64,000 nucleotides of DNA. Source: Ehretia macrophylla (taxonomy: Eukaryota; Streptophyta; Magnoliopsida; Boraginales; Ehretiaceae). Shown piece by piece: positions 10,576 to 22,904 of the stretch. Where the stretch lies: positions 80,499,825 to 80,563,824 of the forward strand of contig CM075764.1 of the NCBI GenBank assembly GCA_037974665.1, given 5' to 3'. The first letter of the stretch is position 1, and each line of letters starts with the position of its first letter. Below the pieces are notes generated by a model that did not search any database, was not told the DNA's origin, and saw only the letters and a program-made list of their open reading frames with translations. The position numbers and the translations under genes are program-made.

Positions 10576-11478
10576 GTAAAGGTGATGCACTCAGGTATTG
10601 TGGTGCTTGTCTTGGTTGTGTACCACGCCTCTTGAGTCGCTTCTCCACATTAATTTCCATATGCACCAAATCTTCTAACTCAACATAATGATGCAACTCA
10701 ATGGTGTTAGCAATTTCTCTATTCAGCCCATTCAGAAATCTAGCCATTGTCGCCTCCCGATCTTCCTCTACATTGGCTCTAATCATAGCCATCTCCATCT
10801 CTTTGTAATAATCATCCACACTTTTATTACCTTGATGAAGACCTTGCAGCTTGAGGTATAAGTCCCTATAATAATGACTGGGTACAAATCGTTGCCTCAT
10901 CACTCTCTTCATCTCATCCCAAGTTGCAATAGGACGATCTCCATTCCGCCTCCTATTGATGCACAACTGATCCCACCAATCAATAGCATAATCAGTAAAT
11001 TCAATTACAACAAGTTTTACCTTTTTCAGTTCAGCATAGTTATGACAATCAAAAACCAACTCCATCTTCTTCTCCCACTCAAGATATGCTTCGGGATCAC
11101 TCCTTCCTTGAAAAGCAGGAATTTTCATCTTGATGCTTCCCAAATTGTTATCAACACGGATCCTAGCTTCTCTATCTCGGCTATGTCTTCCATTGCTGCC
11201 TATTGACATCCGATCAAGTTCCTCATATCCTTCTTCTTCAAATTCATCCACAAGTTCAATTTCTCTTCGATGCAACCTGTTCCTCCTTGGTGCTTTTGGA
11301 GCAACTGGTGGCTGCACCCTTGGTGTTCTCTGTTCTACCCTAGCCATCCTCTCATGTAGTTGATCAAATTCAGCCCTCATCATTCGTCTCATCTCTCTCA
11401 TCAATGCCTGCTCTGTAAGTTCTGTCCAACGGGTTGTTGAACACCTTCATTAATGTTGTCTGCTTGATTTTGAGACAT
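10565..11478 (-). pseudogene. CRM-like gag, truncated
   Basis: The likely start is the ATG at 11478 (MSQNQADNINEG); one frameshift near 11430 leads into the 279-codon open frame starting 11404. The core has the gag signature DPEAYLEWEKKMELVF, FTDYAIDWWDQL, FVPSHYYRDLY and [19 protein letters not shown]. The C-terminal knuckle is missing because the frame runs into copia LTR sequence at about 10575, adding a few foreign residues before a stop. The same protein segment occurs at 30673-31225. Confidence 0.85.
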
Positions 11479-12247
11479 GATTAAATTTCACTCCCTCACG
11501 TGTTTCACTCAACTCAATTTGGCTTTTACCCTCTATTAATCTCACGCACTCTACCTTTTTCCTCTCGTATTCTCCTTCAAGTTCCCTAGAACTAATCAAG
11601 AGTACCAAGATAGGCACTAAAGCAACGTATTACTTTTTTTTTTCAAAATTTGATGATTTTTTTTTAGACCTCTAAGACTCTGGAAACAAGGTTAGAGAAA
11701 GAAACTTGAATAAAACTCAAAGAAGGAAACCTAGAAAAATAAGGAAAGTTGCAAAAACCCTATTCTAAAACACAAAAATGCCCAAAACTCATAGAAAACG
11801 TTGGAATTTGGCCCTAAGAGGGTGGTGCCCACAAAAAAGCTGTGGGTTATGCTCAGAACGTCGTTTCCCTTCAGAAAAGCTTGGCCACGAAGGCTAATTC
11901 AACAAAAACAAGTTTTTTTACTGTTCACTGTTTTGCCTTTTTTTTTCGTTTTTTTGTTTGTTTTTCTTTGTTTTCTTGACTTTCCTTTTTCTGTTTTTTT
12001 TCTTTTCCAGAAACGAAACACAATGAGCAAGTCACAAGAATTCAAATTTAGAAGCACAAGAAACCCTAGTTCACGCTTTTAGGGTTTGGCCAATTGAAAC
12101 CAAGAAACGGAATTGAAAAACAAGACACAAGAAAAGGAATTGACAGCAAGACTCAATCAAGAACGAAGAAAGAAAATTGAAACCTAACCTAGACACACGA
12201 ATTTGACCAAGAAAATAAGAAAAGGATAGGCAAACCTGATAAACCTA

Positions 12248-12261
12248 AGCTCTGATTACCA
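12248..12261 (-). other. primer-binding site of the CRM-like fragment
   Basis: Minus-strand reading TGGTAATCAGAGCT, one extra A compared with the usual TGGTATCAGAGC of initiator tRNA-Met sites. It lies two bases inside the LTR end at 12264. The inserted A may be a mutation in this copy or a family feature. Confidence 0.75.
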
Positions 12262-12263
12262 AC

Positions 12264-13049
12264 TGATACGAACCACACCAACATGTGACGCGATCCAACA
12301 CCAAGTATGGCAAATGACCCCAAGACCTTTCAGGATTGGATGGAACCGCGACCATAAGCTTAGCAAAGCTAAAACCTTGGTATAGTTGAAGACGCCACAA
12401 ACGAGGATGGAGATCTCGTTTGATAAGTCAGAGTTGAACGCCACAAGAATAATCTTGATAAGTTCGAAAAAAAGTTCTTGAGAACTTAAGGAGAATAATC
12501 TCACAAATTTAATATCAAAGTTGTCTTTCTATTATTTCTTGCAAATCAGCCTTATATAGGCAAAGAACAAATAAGTTTCCTAATTAGAAAAGACTCCTAA
12601 ACCCTAGCTGAAATAGAAAAACGTGAATAGTAACTAGGTCAAAGGAAACAAACTTGGAGACCAAGAAAAGACTCCTATTAACTATTTACGTGAATAGTGA
12701 CGTGAATAGTAACTAAAAAGGAAGCAAACTTGCAGCCCAAGAAAAGCTCCTTTCTAGTGTGAACACCTAATCTTGCAGCCCAAGAAAGTCTCTTTCCTAG
12801 TGTGAACACCTAAATTCGTCCATAGTGGACCCTAGGAAATAAACTAGAATACAAATAACTTAAACTAAAACTATGATAGAATTACAAAGAAATCAAATCT
12901 TGACCAAATCTTCAAATCTTCTTGAAACTTCTTGAAAAATCTTGAAGTTCTTGAATCTTGAAAATAGAATCTTGACTTGAATCTTTGCTGGAAAATTCAC
13001 CTAAATAAATGATTCATTGAACTTGGACGCTCATGGCTGGTTTGCATCA
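12264..13049 (-). repeat. CRM-like 5' LTR (short type), 786 bp
   Basis: Read on the minus strand it runs TGATGCAAACCAGCC to GGTTCGTATCA, with TG...CA ends. It matches the solo LTR at 52665-53448. A TATA box, CCTATATAAGG, is read at about 12561-12551. It lacks the pol-coding start found in the LTRs at 26178 and 33702. Its right edge abuts LINE sequence at 13050. Confidence 0.88.
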
Positions 13050-14138
13050 AAATTGGGTTTGGACTAACCACATCAAAGACAAATGCATTTGGACTCTCTC
13101 TATCCCCAAAGATTGCAGCTGGACTTGGAGGAAAATCTTGCAACTCAGATGTTTGGCTAAAACCTTCATTACTCACTGTATTGGTAATGGTATCTCTACT
13201 TTTTTCTGGCATGATAACTGGCATTTTTTCTGGAAATCTTCGTACTCTTTATGGGATAGACACCTTCTATCCATCTTTTGATGCTAGAGTTGCAGATATC
13301 ATCTATAACAATAACTGGATTTGGCCTCATCACCCTCCTTCATTGGCAAATCCCCACCCCGGTGCTATTTTAGCTCCTAATGATGATGATGATACTTTCA
13401 ACTGGGCTCATGTTTCTAATGGGAAGTTCTCTTTCAAAAAGACTTGGGATAACATTAGAGTTAAAAGGGATAAGATTCATTGGTATAAGCTTATTTGGTT
13501 TAACAATTGCATCCTTAAACATAGTTTCATCACTTGGCTTGCAATCTTGAATAAGTTGTCAACTAAGTACAGACTTGTTTCTTGGGGCATTCAAGATAAT
13601 TCTAATTGTGTTTTTTGCTACATGGGATGTGAAACAAATGAGCACTTATTTTTTGAATGTTCCTTCACTTGGAGAATCTGGAGACAGGGATTGTCGGCAC
13701 TTTCCATTGATTGTTCACTGTTCACTATTCCCAAAATTTTGGATACTTCTAGCTCTATTGATATATGGAGTTATGATTCCAAAGTCCATATTTTCAGAAC
13801 TTTTCTCTGTGCTGCTGTTTATCATATATGGATCGAGAGGAATAAATGTATTTTCAGAGAAGAAGCCTTTACTGAAGAACAAATCTTTAAGTCTATCCAG
13901 AACGATGTTAACTCCAAAATCCTCTCGAGCAAAAAATTCAAGAACACATCTATCAATCGTGATGTTTTGGAGCGATGGGGGCTTCTGAATTACTCTAACT
14001 AGTAATTCATTTGCTTTTTTGTTTTTTGTTCTTTCTTTTTCATTGATTTTGTTTTTTGTCTTTTTTGGTTTTCCTTAGTTGTACTTGTACTTTGTTTTTT
14101 CTTTGAATAAAATTTTACTGAATAATCAAAAAAAAAAA
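13050..14138 (+). mobile_element. 5'-truncated LINE (ORF2 3' part, poly(A))
   Basis: Plus-strand LINE tail. The ORF2 C-terminus is followed by a T-rich 3' UTR, AATAAAATTTTACTGAAT and poly(A) at 14128-14138. It is very similar to the fragment at 50707-51578, so both belong to one recent subfamily. The left edge abuts the CRM LTR, so original length and target duplication are unknown. Confidence 0.88.
13053..14002 (+). pseudogene. LINE ORF2 C-terminus (zf-RVT domain)
   Basis: The first part reads WVWTNHIKDKCIW, SWTWRKIL and FFWHDNW (to ~13210). A frameshift then leads to the frame 13181-14002, with WIWPHHPPSLA, FSFKKTWDNIR, KHSFITWLAILNKL, a zinc-binding-like CVFCYMGCETNEHLFFEC segment, and YHIWIERNKCIF. 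These are the hallmarks of the zf-RVT region at the end of plant LINE ORF2. The RT and endonuclease parts are missing. Confidence 0.88.
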
Positions 14139-14815
14139 GTGGGAACTTGGGGTAGAAAGGTAATTTCGTGCTATGTCGTTGTCTCATAGGATATAATTTC
14201 TATTGTGTGATCAAGTTGTATTGATTTGTTAGATTGTGATCATTCTTGAAGAAAATGTATTGTTCAAGAAGGTTGATCCATTCTAATTAAATAGAAATTG
14301 AGGAAGTGTCCTCTAAGCCACAAAATCACCTAAACCTAAATATCAAATCTATTCAAATTCGGTTTGAAATGTCATCATACAAGATCTTTGCAAATCTAGT
14401 AGTATATCTCATCCATTGAAGGATATGGGGATATCTTCTATTGGATGCACAAAAGTGGTTTGTGTCTTTGAGATAATGATTACTTGGATGAATCTTGTGT
14501 TTGCATCAGAGTTAGTGGGAGCGCAACCACTATTTTCAATCTGTATGTTGATGACTTGTATATCATAGTTGATGATATAAGTGATGTGATATCAGTTAAA
14601 GTCTCATATTAAATGTTCTCCATACTTGGAAGATTGTACCTAGAGTGATCTTGAAGGTGTTCAAGATGGTTTTCCGAAAAGAAATCAAAGAAATGAATTA
14701 TTATCCTTGGGACAATGAATCCATCTCTGACGAATGATTTTCGAGAAACTCGAGCGGCATAGCAAGCTTGAGATATTTCATCATATGCTCAATAATAGAT
14801 GACTTCATAAGTTGC
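14139..14815 (+). pseudogene. Ty1/copia reverse transcriptase remnant
   Basis: Weak but recognisable. At about 14491-14580 one frame reads DESCVCIRVSGSATT followed by LYVDDLYIIVDDI, the catalytic YVDD box of copia RT with its usual upstream DEPCVYKK-VSGSA block. Further stretches resemble the next conserved blocks, with many stops and frameshifts. The left part (14139-14430) shows nothing I can read as coding. The right edge is uncertain because LINE B begins near 14820. Confidence 0.65.
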
Positions 14816-14819
14816 TAAG

Positions 14820-15627
14820 TACAACGTTTGATCAACTGAAAATGGTCTGTATGTTTTCAGATTTGAAAACCTGAAGTTATTCCCAAATTTCTTGGTCAAT
14901 TATGGCATGTCAATAATAGACATTTGCTCCTGCGAAAATGGGATCCTAACGCCCAACGAGTCGAATTCAAGTGTGACAAAGTTCCTATATGGATCAAGTT
15001 GAGAAATGTTCCTTTCAGCTTGTGGACAATGGAAGGTCTTAGCCGTGTAGCCAGTGTTTTGGGTAGACCATTACAAATGGATCCTCTGATTGCTACAAGA
15101 ACTCAACTTGGGTACGCTCATGTTTGCGTTGAGATATTATTGGCCATCGATCATCTGATTGCCCTTTATCCCCTAAGGGGAATCCAGTGTCTGTGCAATA
15201 GCCTGATCCACCTTTGACGAAGATTGAGACCTCTCAGCAACCTACTCAACAACAAGAGGACAATGTGGAAAATGTTCAACATCCTGTACGACAACCCAGC
15301 CCACAAACTGGTGCAATTGATGGCCACAATGACCAATGGACTGAAGTTACTAGGAAAAAGAATTCAGGTAACTCCACATCCTTTCCTAAGTCTACCCAAT
15401 CTGGCACTTCTTCCCCAAAGCTCAACTTCAGCAAAAGTACTCCAACTGCAAATAAATATGATGCCCTTGACAATTTGAATGATAATCCAGATGATGGTCT
15501 TTCTGATCCAGAACCTGGAGAAATTCTTCCTCTAAAAGATGACACTGAAGTGGCTAAGCAATCTGATAAGCCTCAAACTGAGCAACCTAGCTCTCCCAAC
15601 TTGTCGGCTCAACCCAGTTTACCATGA
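14820..15627 (+). pseudogene. LINE B ORF1, C-terminal part
   Basis: Fragmented. YVFRFEN (from ~14850), then after a shift LWHVNN and LLLRKWD, then the 14924-15217 frame with VPIWIKLRNVPFSLW, GRPLQMDP and YAHVCVEI. The CCHC knuckle is mostly lost by a deletion near 15140-15160. The 15214-15627 frame is the polar C-terminus (VTRKKNSGNS, NKYDALDNL, EPGEILP). Its stop overlaps the ORF2 start ATG in ATGA-type arrangement (15624-15627), as in LINE C. Confidence 0.8.
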
Positions 15628-18600
15628 TTTTTTTAGTCTGGAATATTAGGGGGCTTAATAACCCCCAAAAACAAAAGGAAGTTTTTAAACTTGTAAATAA
15701 GTTTTCAATTGATGTTTTCAGTATTGTTGAAACAAAAGTCAAGAAGGGTAATGAATGTAATATTATTTCTCGTAAGTTACTAGCTTTGGGTTCATGCATA
15801 ACTACAACTCTAGCCCTTCTAGTTGTATATGGATTTTCTGGAACAAAAGCCTATTTGATATTACTCAAATTGACTCTACTGACCAAGCTATTTTATGTCT
15901 GATTACATCTAGAGTGAACAATACACAAGTCTTTGCCTCTTTTGTTTATGGAGACAATCTTGCAATCAACAAAAAATTCCTTTGGTCCAAGATTGTTGCT
16001 TGGAGTTCAACTTGTGCTACTCGGCCATGGTGCATCTTAGGAGATTTCAATGAAACACTTTTCCAGGATGAAAGATCATCTCAAAATCTCCCTAGTTCTG
16101 CTCTTGACTTCAAGAATTGTATATGTCAAGCTAACCTCATTGATCATCCCAGCAATGGCCCTCTTTATACTTGGAGCAACAAAAGCATTTCCTCACACTT
16201 CAAGGCCAGCAAACTTGATCGTGTACTTGTGAATGCGGAATAGATGAAGCAATTCAACTATTCTAAGCTCCATATTAAAATTCCAGGACTCTCTGATCAT
16301 TGTCCTCTTATTCTTTACACTGATCTTCCAAGAACCTCAAGGCCTAAAGCTTTTAAATTTTTCAATGCTTGGACATCTCATGACCTTTTTCTACAAGTTG
16401 TCAAACGAAACTGGAATTTCTTTATTGCAGGTTCCCAAATGTACAGACTTGTTCAGAAACAGAAAGCTCTTAAGCAAGCTCTTAAAGGTTTCAATGCTTC
16501 TTTCTTCTCCAACATCCCAGCTAGGATTCAAAGCCTCCATGAGGAAATCAGCTCAATCCAATATTCCATTCTTTGTGGTAATATTGATGAACAAACTTTC
16601 AGTCGGGAAAAATATCTTCTCAGTGAGATGGATTCTCTTTCTAAGGCTCAGGACAAGATTCTTCAGCAAAAATCAAGAATTCAATGGCTTCGAGATGGTG
16701 ACTCTAACACTGCTTACTTTCACAAGATTATTCGTGGAAGACAAGCACGCAACCTTATCACAAAATTGAAGTGTTCTGATGGAAGGGAGACAATGAATGA
16801 AATTGAGGTGCGTGATGAAACTGTTAATTTTTATATTCACTTTCTTAGTCCTTCTCAGAGTCAACCTAATTGGAGGACATTCAGCCTTTTGTTTCTAAAA
16901 CTATCTCAATGGAAGTTGCTAGCATGTTATCAGCTCCTGTCACCGCTGATGAGATTAAACAGGTTATGTTCTCACTCAACAGCTACAAGAGCCTTGTCCT
17001 GATGGGTTCACTTCCCATTTCTACAAGGTTGCCTGGCACATTGTGGGTAATAATGTTATTGAGGCTATTCTTTCTTTCTTTCGCTCTTCTTCTATTTTGA
17101 AGGAACTCAACTCAACTATTATTGCTCTGGTTCCTAAAGTTGAATCCCCTTCAATGGTCAAAGATTTTAGACCTATCTCTTGTTGTAATACAATCTACAA
17201 GTGTATCTCTAATATTATTGCCAATCGCATGAAGAGCAGCTTGCCTCACATTATTTCTCATAATCAATCTGCTTTTGTTGAGAACATATATCTTTGAGAA
17301 TATTCTTATTGCCCAGGATCTTGTTAGAAGCTATTGCAGGAAAAATCTTACTCCTAGATGCACAATGAAGGCTGACCTCATGAAAGCATTTGATACTGTG
17401 AACTGGGATTTCCTTGCTCTTTCTCTTAAGGCTTTTGGATTCCCGGATATCTTTGTGAAATGGATCCTTGAATGCATCTCAACAACTAGATTCTCTATCT
17501 CTATTAATGGAAGTCTTGAAGGTTACTTCCCTGGGACTAAAGGGATTTGAGGAAGGTGAAATTGCATGTTCGATATTTAGGGATCCCTCTTATTTCTGGA
17601 AGACTCCGTAAATCTGATTGCCAGGCTCTCATTGACAAAATTTCAAAGCGGATTGATAATTGGGCAAATAGATGGGTTTCTTTTGCAGGTAGACTTCAAT
17701 TGATCAAATCGATCTTATCAAGCTTGTACTCTCACTGGATCAGTGCACTGTTTATTCCCAAAGGTGTCATCTCAGTCATTGAAAGTAAGTTCAAAGCATT
17801 CTTATGGAGGGACAGTGGACCTAAAATTGCTTGGGAACATATTTGTAAGCCGATTGATGAAGGTGGACTTGGTATTAGAAGCATAGAGGAAATCAATCAA
17901 ACTGCTCTTCTTAAGCTCTCTTGGCGGTGTTACTCAATGCGTGACTCTCTTTACGGCTCTTGGGTTTGGTCTAATTATATCAGTGACAAATGCATTTGGA
18001 CTATCAAAATTCCCCAGGACACTAGCTGGACGTGGAGGAAAATCCTTCAAGTCAGGAACAAAGCAAAGAGATTCATTACCCATCACATTGGGGATGGTAG
18101 TCAGACTTATTTCTGGCATGATAATTGGCACCCCTCAGGTAACTTGTTTAATGAGTTCGGTATTGATGTTTCATATCCTCCAATCAATGCTAGAGTTGGT
18201 GAGATTATTCACAATAACAATTGGATATGGCCTCATCATCCCCCTTCTCTTGCTCGTCTTTTTCCCAATGAGTTGGTGCCAAATAACTCAGGTGACACTT
18301 TTCATTGGGCTCATTGCAATATGGGATTTTCTCATTCAAGAAAACTTGGAATAGAATCAGGGAAATTAGAGTGAAAATTCATTGGTATAAACTTGTTTGG
18401 TTCCAAAATTGCATTCCGAAGCACAGTTTCATCTCCTGGCTTGCTTTTCAGAATAAACTAGCCACTCTTCAAAGACTCATCTCTTGGGGCATTCAAAACA
18501 ATTCTAATTGCATTCTTTGCTACATGGGATGTGAAACAAATGAACATCTTTTCTTTGAATGCTTTTTCACTAAAAGAATTTGGCAATGAGGTCTACTTGC

Positions 18601-18901
18601 TCTCTCTCTTGATCAATCACTTTATACTCTTTCGAGCTTCATGGACATCTCACATACTATCCAACACAAGAACTATGATGCAAAGACACAAATTTTAAGA
18701 ATTTTTCTTTATGCAGCAATTTACCACATTTGGATGGAAAGAAATCGACGATTGTTCAATGAGGAAGCCTACACTAAGGAACACATTTTCAACAACATTC
18801 GTAGTGATGTCACATCAAAGATCATCATGGGTCGAAAATTTGCTCCCTCCAATCTCAACAGACGAACTTTGTTCGATTGGGGGATTTACGATTTTGCCTG
18901 A
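15624..18901 (+). pseudogene. LINE B ORF2 (endonuclease, RT, zf-RVT), catalytic RT palm deleted
   Basis: The start ATG at 15624 gives WNIRGLNNPQK and IVETKVKKG of the AP-like endonuclease; a frameshift near 15800 leads on to GDFNETL, SKLDRVLVN, a stop at 16241, then SDHCPLIL. The RT part reads WLRDGDSNTAYFHK, DFRPISCCNTIYKCIS and KADLMKAFDTVNWDF. At about 17545 the sequence jumps from GTKG to EEG-type residues, so the FADD catalytic block is deleted (about 350 bases relative to LINE C). The zf-RVT end (GCETNEHLFFEC) reaches 18901. Several frameshifts and stops; non-functional. Confidence 0.88.
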
Positions 18902-19028
18902 TTCAATGTTGGCTTTTTTCAATTTTTTGTTTTCATTTTGTTCATGAACTTATTTGTACTTTGATTGTACCTTGATGTACTTTTATTTTCATTTTAATAT
19001 ACTACCACTGAATTAACAAAAAAAAAAA

Positions 19029-19517
19029 TATTTAAAGGTACTTCTGAAGCACTTAAAATATATTCGATGGAGAAGATAAAATCCGTGGTGACGGATTTAG
19101 CAGTTTAGTTTTTGATCTGAAATTAATAATAGAATGTCTATTTCGGGATTCATGTTTGATGGGAACACAGTAAGTTAGAAAGGTTCTGAACGAACTGTAT
19201 GTCCCAATATGTATATTACATCTTTTGCAATATTTGATGTTACAAAAGAATTTGTTTGGATCAAGGTGATCATACAAGTTGATAATGGTTCTTATCATTT
19301 AGTTGTGATGTTTTTGCATTACGACTATAATGGAGCTATTGCACAAGCTAAAGGAATCAGGGTCTCACAGTATGTCCAAACATTTGGAAAGGTGTTACCA
19401 TTTTCATATATTGTATCTGTAGCCTATAACTATATTATGATATGTTATTACCGAAAAATGGCCATATCTTTTGATCTAGCTGACCCACTTACCTTAGCCA
19501 TGAATTTGTCATAGCTA
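19029..19517 (+). pseudogene. Ty1/copia RNase H remnant
   Basis: Degenerate end of a copia polyprotein. Blocks that align with the family: SISGFMFDGNTVS (for SGFVF-NGG-VSW), FVWIKVIIQV (for VWIR-FI-ELG), DYNGAIAQAKGIRVSQ (for CDNNGAIAQAKEPRSHQ) and DLADPLT. The first blocks and the last are in different or interrupted frames. It follows LINE B and precedes the polypurine tract and LTR, as expected for the end of copia pol. Confidence 0.7.
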
Positions 19518-19596
19518 GGTCCACGTCTTGTGAAGATTGATATGTGATATCATTGTGTGTTGCGCTAATACTATATATATATCATAGCATTAGTGC

Positions 19597-19607
19597 AAGT
19601 GGGAGAT
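19597..19607 (+). other. polypurine tract of the copia element
   Basis: AAGTGGGAGAT followed by the LTR start TGTTGG, a very common plant copia junction. It primes plus-strand DNA synthesis and here fixes the orientation and start of the 3' LTR. Confidence 0.85.
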
Positions 19608-21805
19608 TGTTGGAGATATGTCCTAATGTTATATAGTTAGATGACCTATTTTGGGATATTTTGGCATTAACTTGTACCTAATGGCATTTACATCTTTATG
19701 TTTGTTTACATATTGACTTGTTTGTGACGTTCATATTCTCCGCCATTCCTATTATATGAATGTGTCCTTAATGTTTTTTGGAGAAGAAATATATTCTAAA
19801 AGAGTTTAGAATACGTTGGCATATATCTTCGATATGATAAACATTCAAAATGATTCATAGCCCTCAGATTATTCGACTGGGACTAGAATAATCAAGTACG
19901 GGCTATCATATGTAAGTTACCTTTGATTAACATTGAGATGTTAATGATAAAGGGTGGTGAGCCTTGTGCCATAACAGCATAGAGATGCGATTGACTTATA
20001 TATGGGTGATTGTTAGTTGAACGAATCACTGACTGTGACCAAAATAACAAACTACATGACTTTGAATTAATAGTTTGTTATTCATTGCGAATTGTTTAAA
20101 TTAATCCTTTGACTTGAGGAATTACGGATGCAGGTTATATAAAGGGTTAAATACTGCATCTGGACAATACCCGTCTTCCATAAGGTGGGTTACGGCCTTT
20201 TGCGTTTTAGTTTTGTGGTATGAACTGACAGGTAATTGTCAAGATAGGATCCGTTAACCTCCGACGTGAGGCAATGTCCTATGCGATCTTATTTCGGTTG
20301 TTGAATGAGAAAGTCCTGGGCCGGGGCACATAACAGATGGAAAGATAGAAAGGGTTCCATAGGTGTCATCTCTCATTCCATTGAATAGATCTATGCATAG
20401 AATCGTTTAATGGACTTAATCGTATCATGCTCCCCACAACGATCAGGACATATTTAATGGAAGGATCGGACTGCACGCTAATTTACGACTATAAATAGAT
20501 TCATAAAAGTTGGACTTCATTACCATATAAATTGTCATGATGCGCGTGTGAACATGAGGGTATTCCAGAGAATGACGGAGACATTCTCGGAATAGATTAA
20601 AATCGTTTAATAGTCCCTCATCGCTATACGGTTATGAATCTAGAAAGTCACACACATAAAGAGCATCAAGAATAAGGCAACTAACGAGCTTGATATTAAG
20701 TTGGAAACACGTTAAAGAGTTAATGTTGTTTATTTTGGACGTTAATAGTTAAGCAAGCCAAAAGTGTAAATACTGAAAGTATTGGGGACAAAGTACAATT
20801 ACTGAGTTGGAAACACATTAAAGTGATTAACTATGTTATTTTGGCCATTAACGGTTAAGTGGGCCAAAATTGTAATTTTTGAAAGTTTTAGGGCCAAAGT
20901 GTAAATACTGAAAAGTATTGGGTCTAAGTACAATTTAGATTGAGGGGTCAATCTATAATTAATTATTCTAAGAGGGTTTAGAATTAATTATTCTTTGTCT
21001 TCACTAAAAGACAAAGAACAAGTCGCACTAAAAGACAAAAGTACAAAAGGACAAAAGACAACTTGCACAAAAGGACAAAAGACAAGTTGCATGAAATTTG
21101 TCCAAATTGCCTTCCTATGGCCAGCCACTTGAAGGAGATTTTTGACACTTGGCTTCTTCATTTATTTAGATCATGACACTTGTCATTTGATGAGCAAGCT
21201 TGTGCATCTATAAATAAAGGTCATGTCTTCATTCTTTTGTTGAGCTTTTTGGTCGAAAATCACTCTCAATTAGAAGGCAAAACTCTCTTTTTCTCCCTTG
21301 GTAGTTTCGGCCATATTAGAGAAAAATAGGAGGAGTTTTTCACTTGCTCTTCTAACTTTATACAAGCTTAGATCTATCACCAAGAAGCTAGCACATATAC
21401 TTGGTTGGTGTTGTTTGCCATTGGATGCTCGTGTGTTTCGATCTATGAACACTTGTGAAGGAAGCTAGTCCACGCTATCTACGAGATGAGAACTATATCT
21501 TCTTCCTTGATGCTCTCGGCCAAAGCACAAAAAAAGATAAGTGTTATTCTTTTTGCTTTATAATTATATACAAGCTTATTTCTACTACTAAGTATCCTGC
21601 ACATTAACTTAGTTTGTAGTAATAACTGTTGGATGCTTGTGTATTTTGATCTAGTGTCGTTGCATGTGTGAAGAAGGCTTGTCCATGCCGTAGCATCTCC
21701 ATAGTGGACTTTACTTTGGAAATGTATGTGATTACAAAAGTTAATCTTGAAAATTTTAAAATGCTCAACGCTTCCGCTTTAACTCTTTTATGTTGTGAAT
21801 CACAC
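19608..21805 (+). repeat. copia 3' LTR (about 2.2 kb, right end approximate)
   Basis: Starts TGTTGGAGATATGTCC right after the polypurine tract. It contains the region duplicated at 4621-10098, the TACTGAAAGTATTGGG repeats (about 20770-20930), ACAAAAGACAA units (21000-21090) and a TATA box at 21208. Downstream, 21310-21490 and 21520-21700 look like an old duplication of ~200 bases (TATACAAGCTTA ... GGATGC...TGTG ... GTCCA-GC). The end near 21805 is guessed from an ACGCTTCCGC-like LTR tail and is not proven. Confidence 0.75.
21208..21216 (+). promoter_or_regulatory. TATA box of copia LTR
   Basis: CTATAAATA in plus orientation, conserved with 10087-10095. It would drive transcription of a full copia element from the LTR. 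In this 3' copy it would drive outward transcription to the right. Confidence 0.6.
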
Positions 21806-22850
21806 GTTTCCGGGAACCGATCCCCCTTTCAATATGTCCAACTACAACAACTTTTTACGAGGTTCAAGCAAAGGATCAACATGCATATATTCAAAGATGT
21901 TCAAAACTAGATGTACATATACACATTATATATCATCTATATATAATGTAAAGCAAAAGTTGTTCAGTATACTTGTAGACTCAAGGTTGATGTAGTTTGG
22001 AAGTACTTTGATGCTTAAGAATTCCTTCTAACTTGAAGGGTCTAGGTAGTCCACCAAGTATCCAAAGCTCAACCCAAACTTGAAGAATTAAAGTGCTAGT
22101 CTTTCTTCAAGTTGTCTTTTGTATGTATGATGGTTACCACACAAAAGCGAAGCAAACTCTTCTATTTCTCACTATGGCCGAGAATGACACTTAGAGAAGA
22201 GGAAGATGATAGCTTGTTATGCCTTGTTTGTGTCGTTTGAATGTTAGCATAAGGGAGAGAGAGAATATCATCTTTTATTAACATAAACTATTATATTAGA
22301 TTGCCCAATCAAAATGGCTTCCTTGTTTTGACAAGCCATGCACATCCTAGGATTAGAATGATTGCAATTGAATGGCAAGAAGATAATCTTATCTCTCCTC
22401 ATTGTGTTGGCTGAGAATGGTAGTGGAAATAGAGAGAAAGTTGTCAACTTTTATGCATCAAATAATCTCTATTATATTTTAAGGTCCTTCATGCATTAAG
22501 AGCCAATCACATTATTTCTCTTTCTTATTTGAATTAATCAAGCCATGAATGACCTTGGATTGTAATCATTACAATCAAAGGACACCTTTTTCTCTCTCTT
22601 GCCACTTGGCAAAACGGTTCTATCATCAAAAAACAATGGTTATGATTCTTTTGTCTTTATTCAAGACTCAATCATATCCATTCAATTCAAAATCAAATGA
22701 CTAGGATTGATGACATGGACAATCCAATAGATTTCACATGCCACATGTCAATGCCCAATCATTAATTGTAATTCACCTTTTTGACAACTAAGATGATGAC
22801 GTGGCATTTCTCAATTTACATCATCATTACACATATATATATATAAACAC

Positions 22851-22904
<54 letters not shown>

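Larger units (their letters stand above)
10565..13049 (-). mobile_element. CRM-like chromovirus fragment (5' LTR, leader, gag)
   Basis: Minus-strand order: LTR 13049-12264, primer-binding site 12261-12248, leader, gag 11478-10565, then truncation. Gag and LTR match the plus-strand CRM copies at 30673-34627 and the solo LTRs. Protease, pol and 3' LTR are absent. On the right it abuts a LINE ORF2 fragment, on the left a copia LTR fragment. No target duplication can be checked because one end is missing. Confidence 0.85.
14820..19028 (+). mobile_element. LINE B, 5'-truncated, with internal deletion
   Basis: Plus-strand LINE with ORF1 C-part (to 15627), overlapping ORF2 (15624-18901), 3' UTR and poly(A) (19018-19028). 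The 3' tail ends ACTGAATTAACA(n), the same tail as the ORF1-only copies. It sits inside the copia pol remnants: RT lies to the left and RNase H to the right. The left border is approximate; DUF4283-like residues can be followed to about 14830. No convincing target duplication was found. Confidence 0.85.
4621..21805 (+). mobile_element. Ty1/copia element (Tork/Angela-like), heavily nested and degraded
   Basis: Composite made by inference from collinear plus-strand pieces: LTR segments 4621-5404, 6327-6778 and 10044-10098; a second LTR start at 10099; RT remnants 14139-14815; RNase H remnants 19029-19517; a polypurine tract 19597-19607; and a 3' LTR from 19608. The left LTR segments match the right LTR (about 19935-21215) closely over their whole length, allowing for two LINE insertions. 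Whether the left LTR is the true partner of the right one cannot be proven, because its first ~330 bases are missing. Confidence 0.6.

Noticed and set aside
11801-12082. Phe-rich open frame (plus strand)
   Set aside because: Lies in the untranslated leader of a minus-strand CRM fragment; the Phe run comes from a T-rich stretch.
19209-19514. Open frame as an independent small gene
   Set aside because: Its residues align with the end of copia RNase H (GAIAQAK, DLADPLT), with upstream homologous blocks in broken frames. It is a copia remnant.
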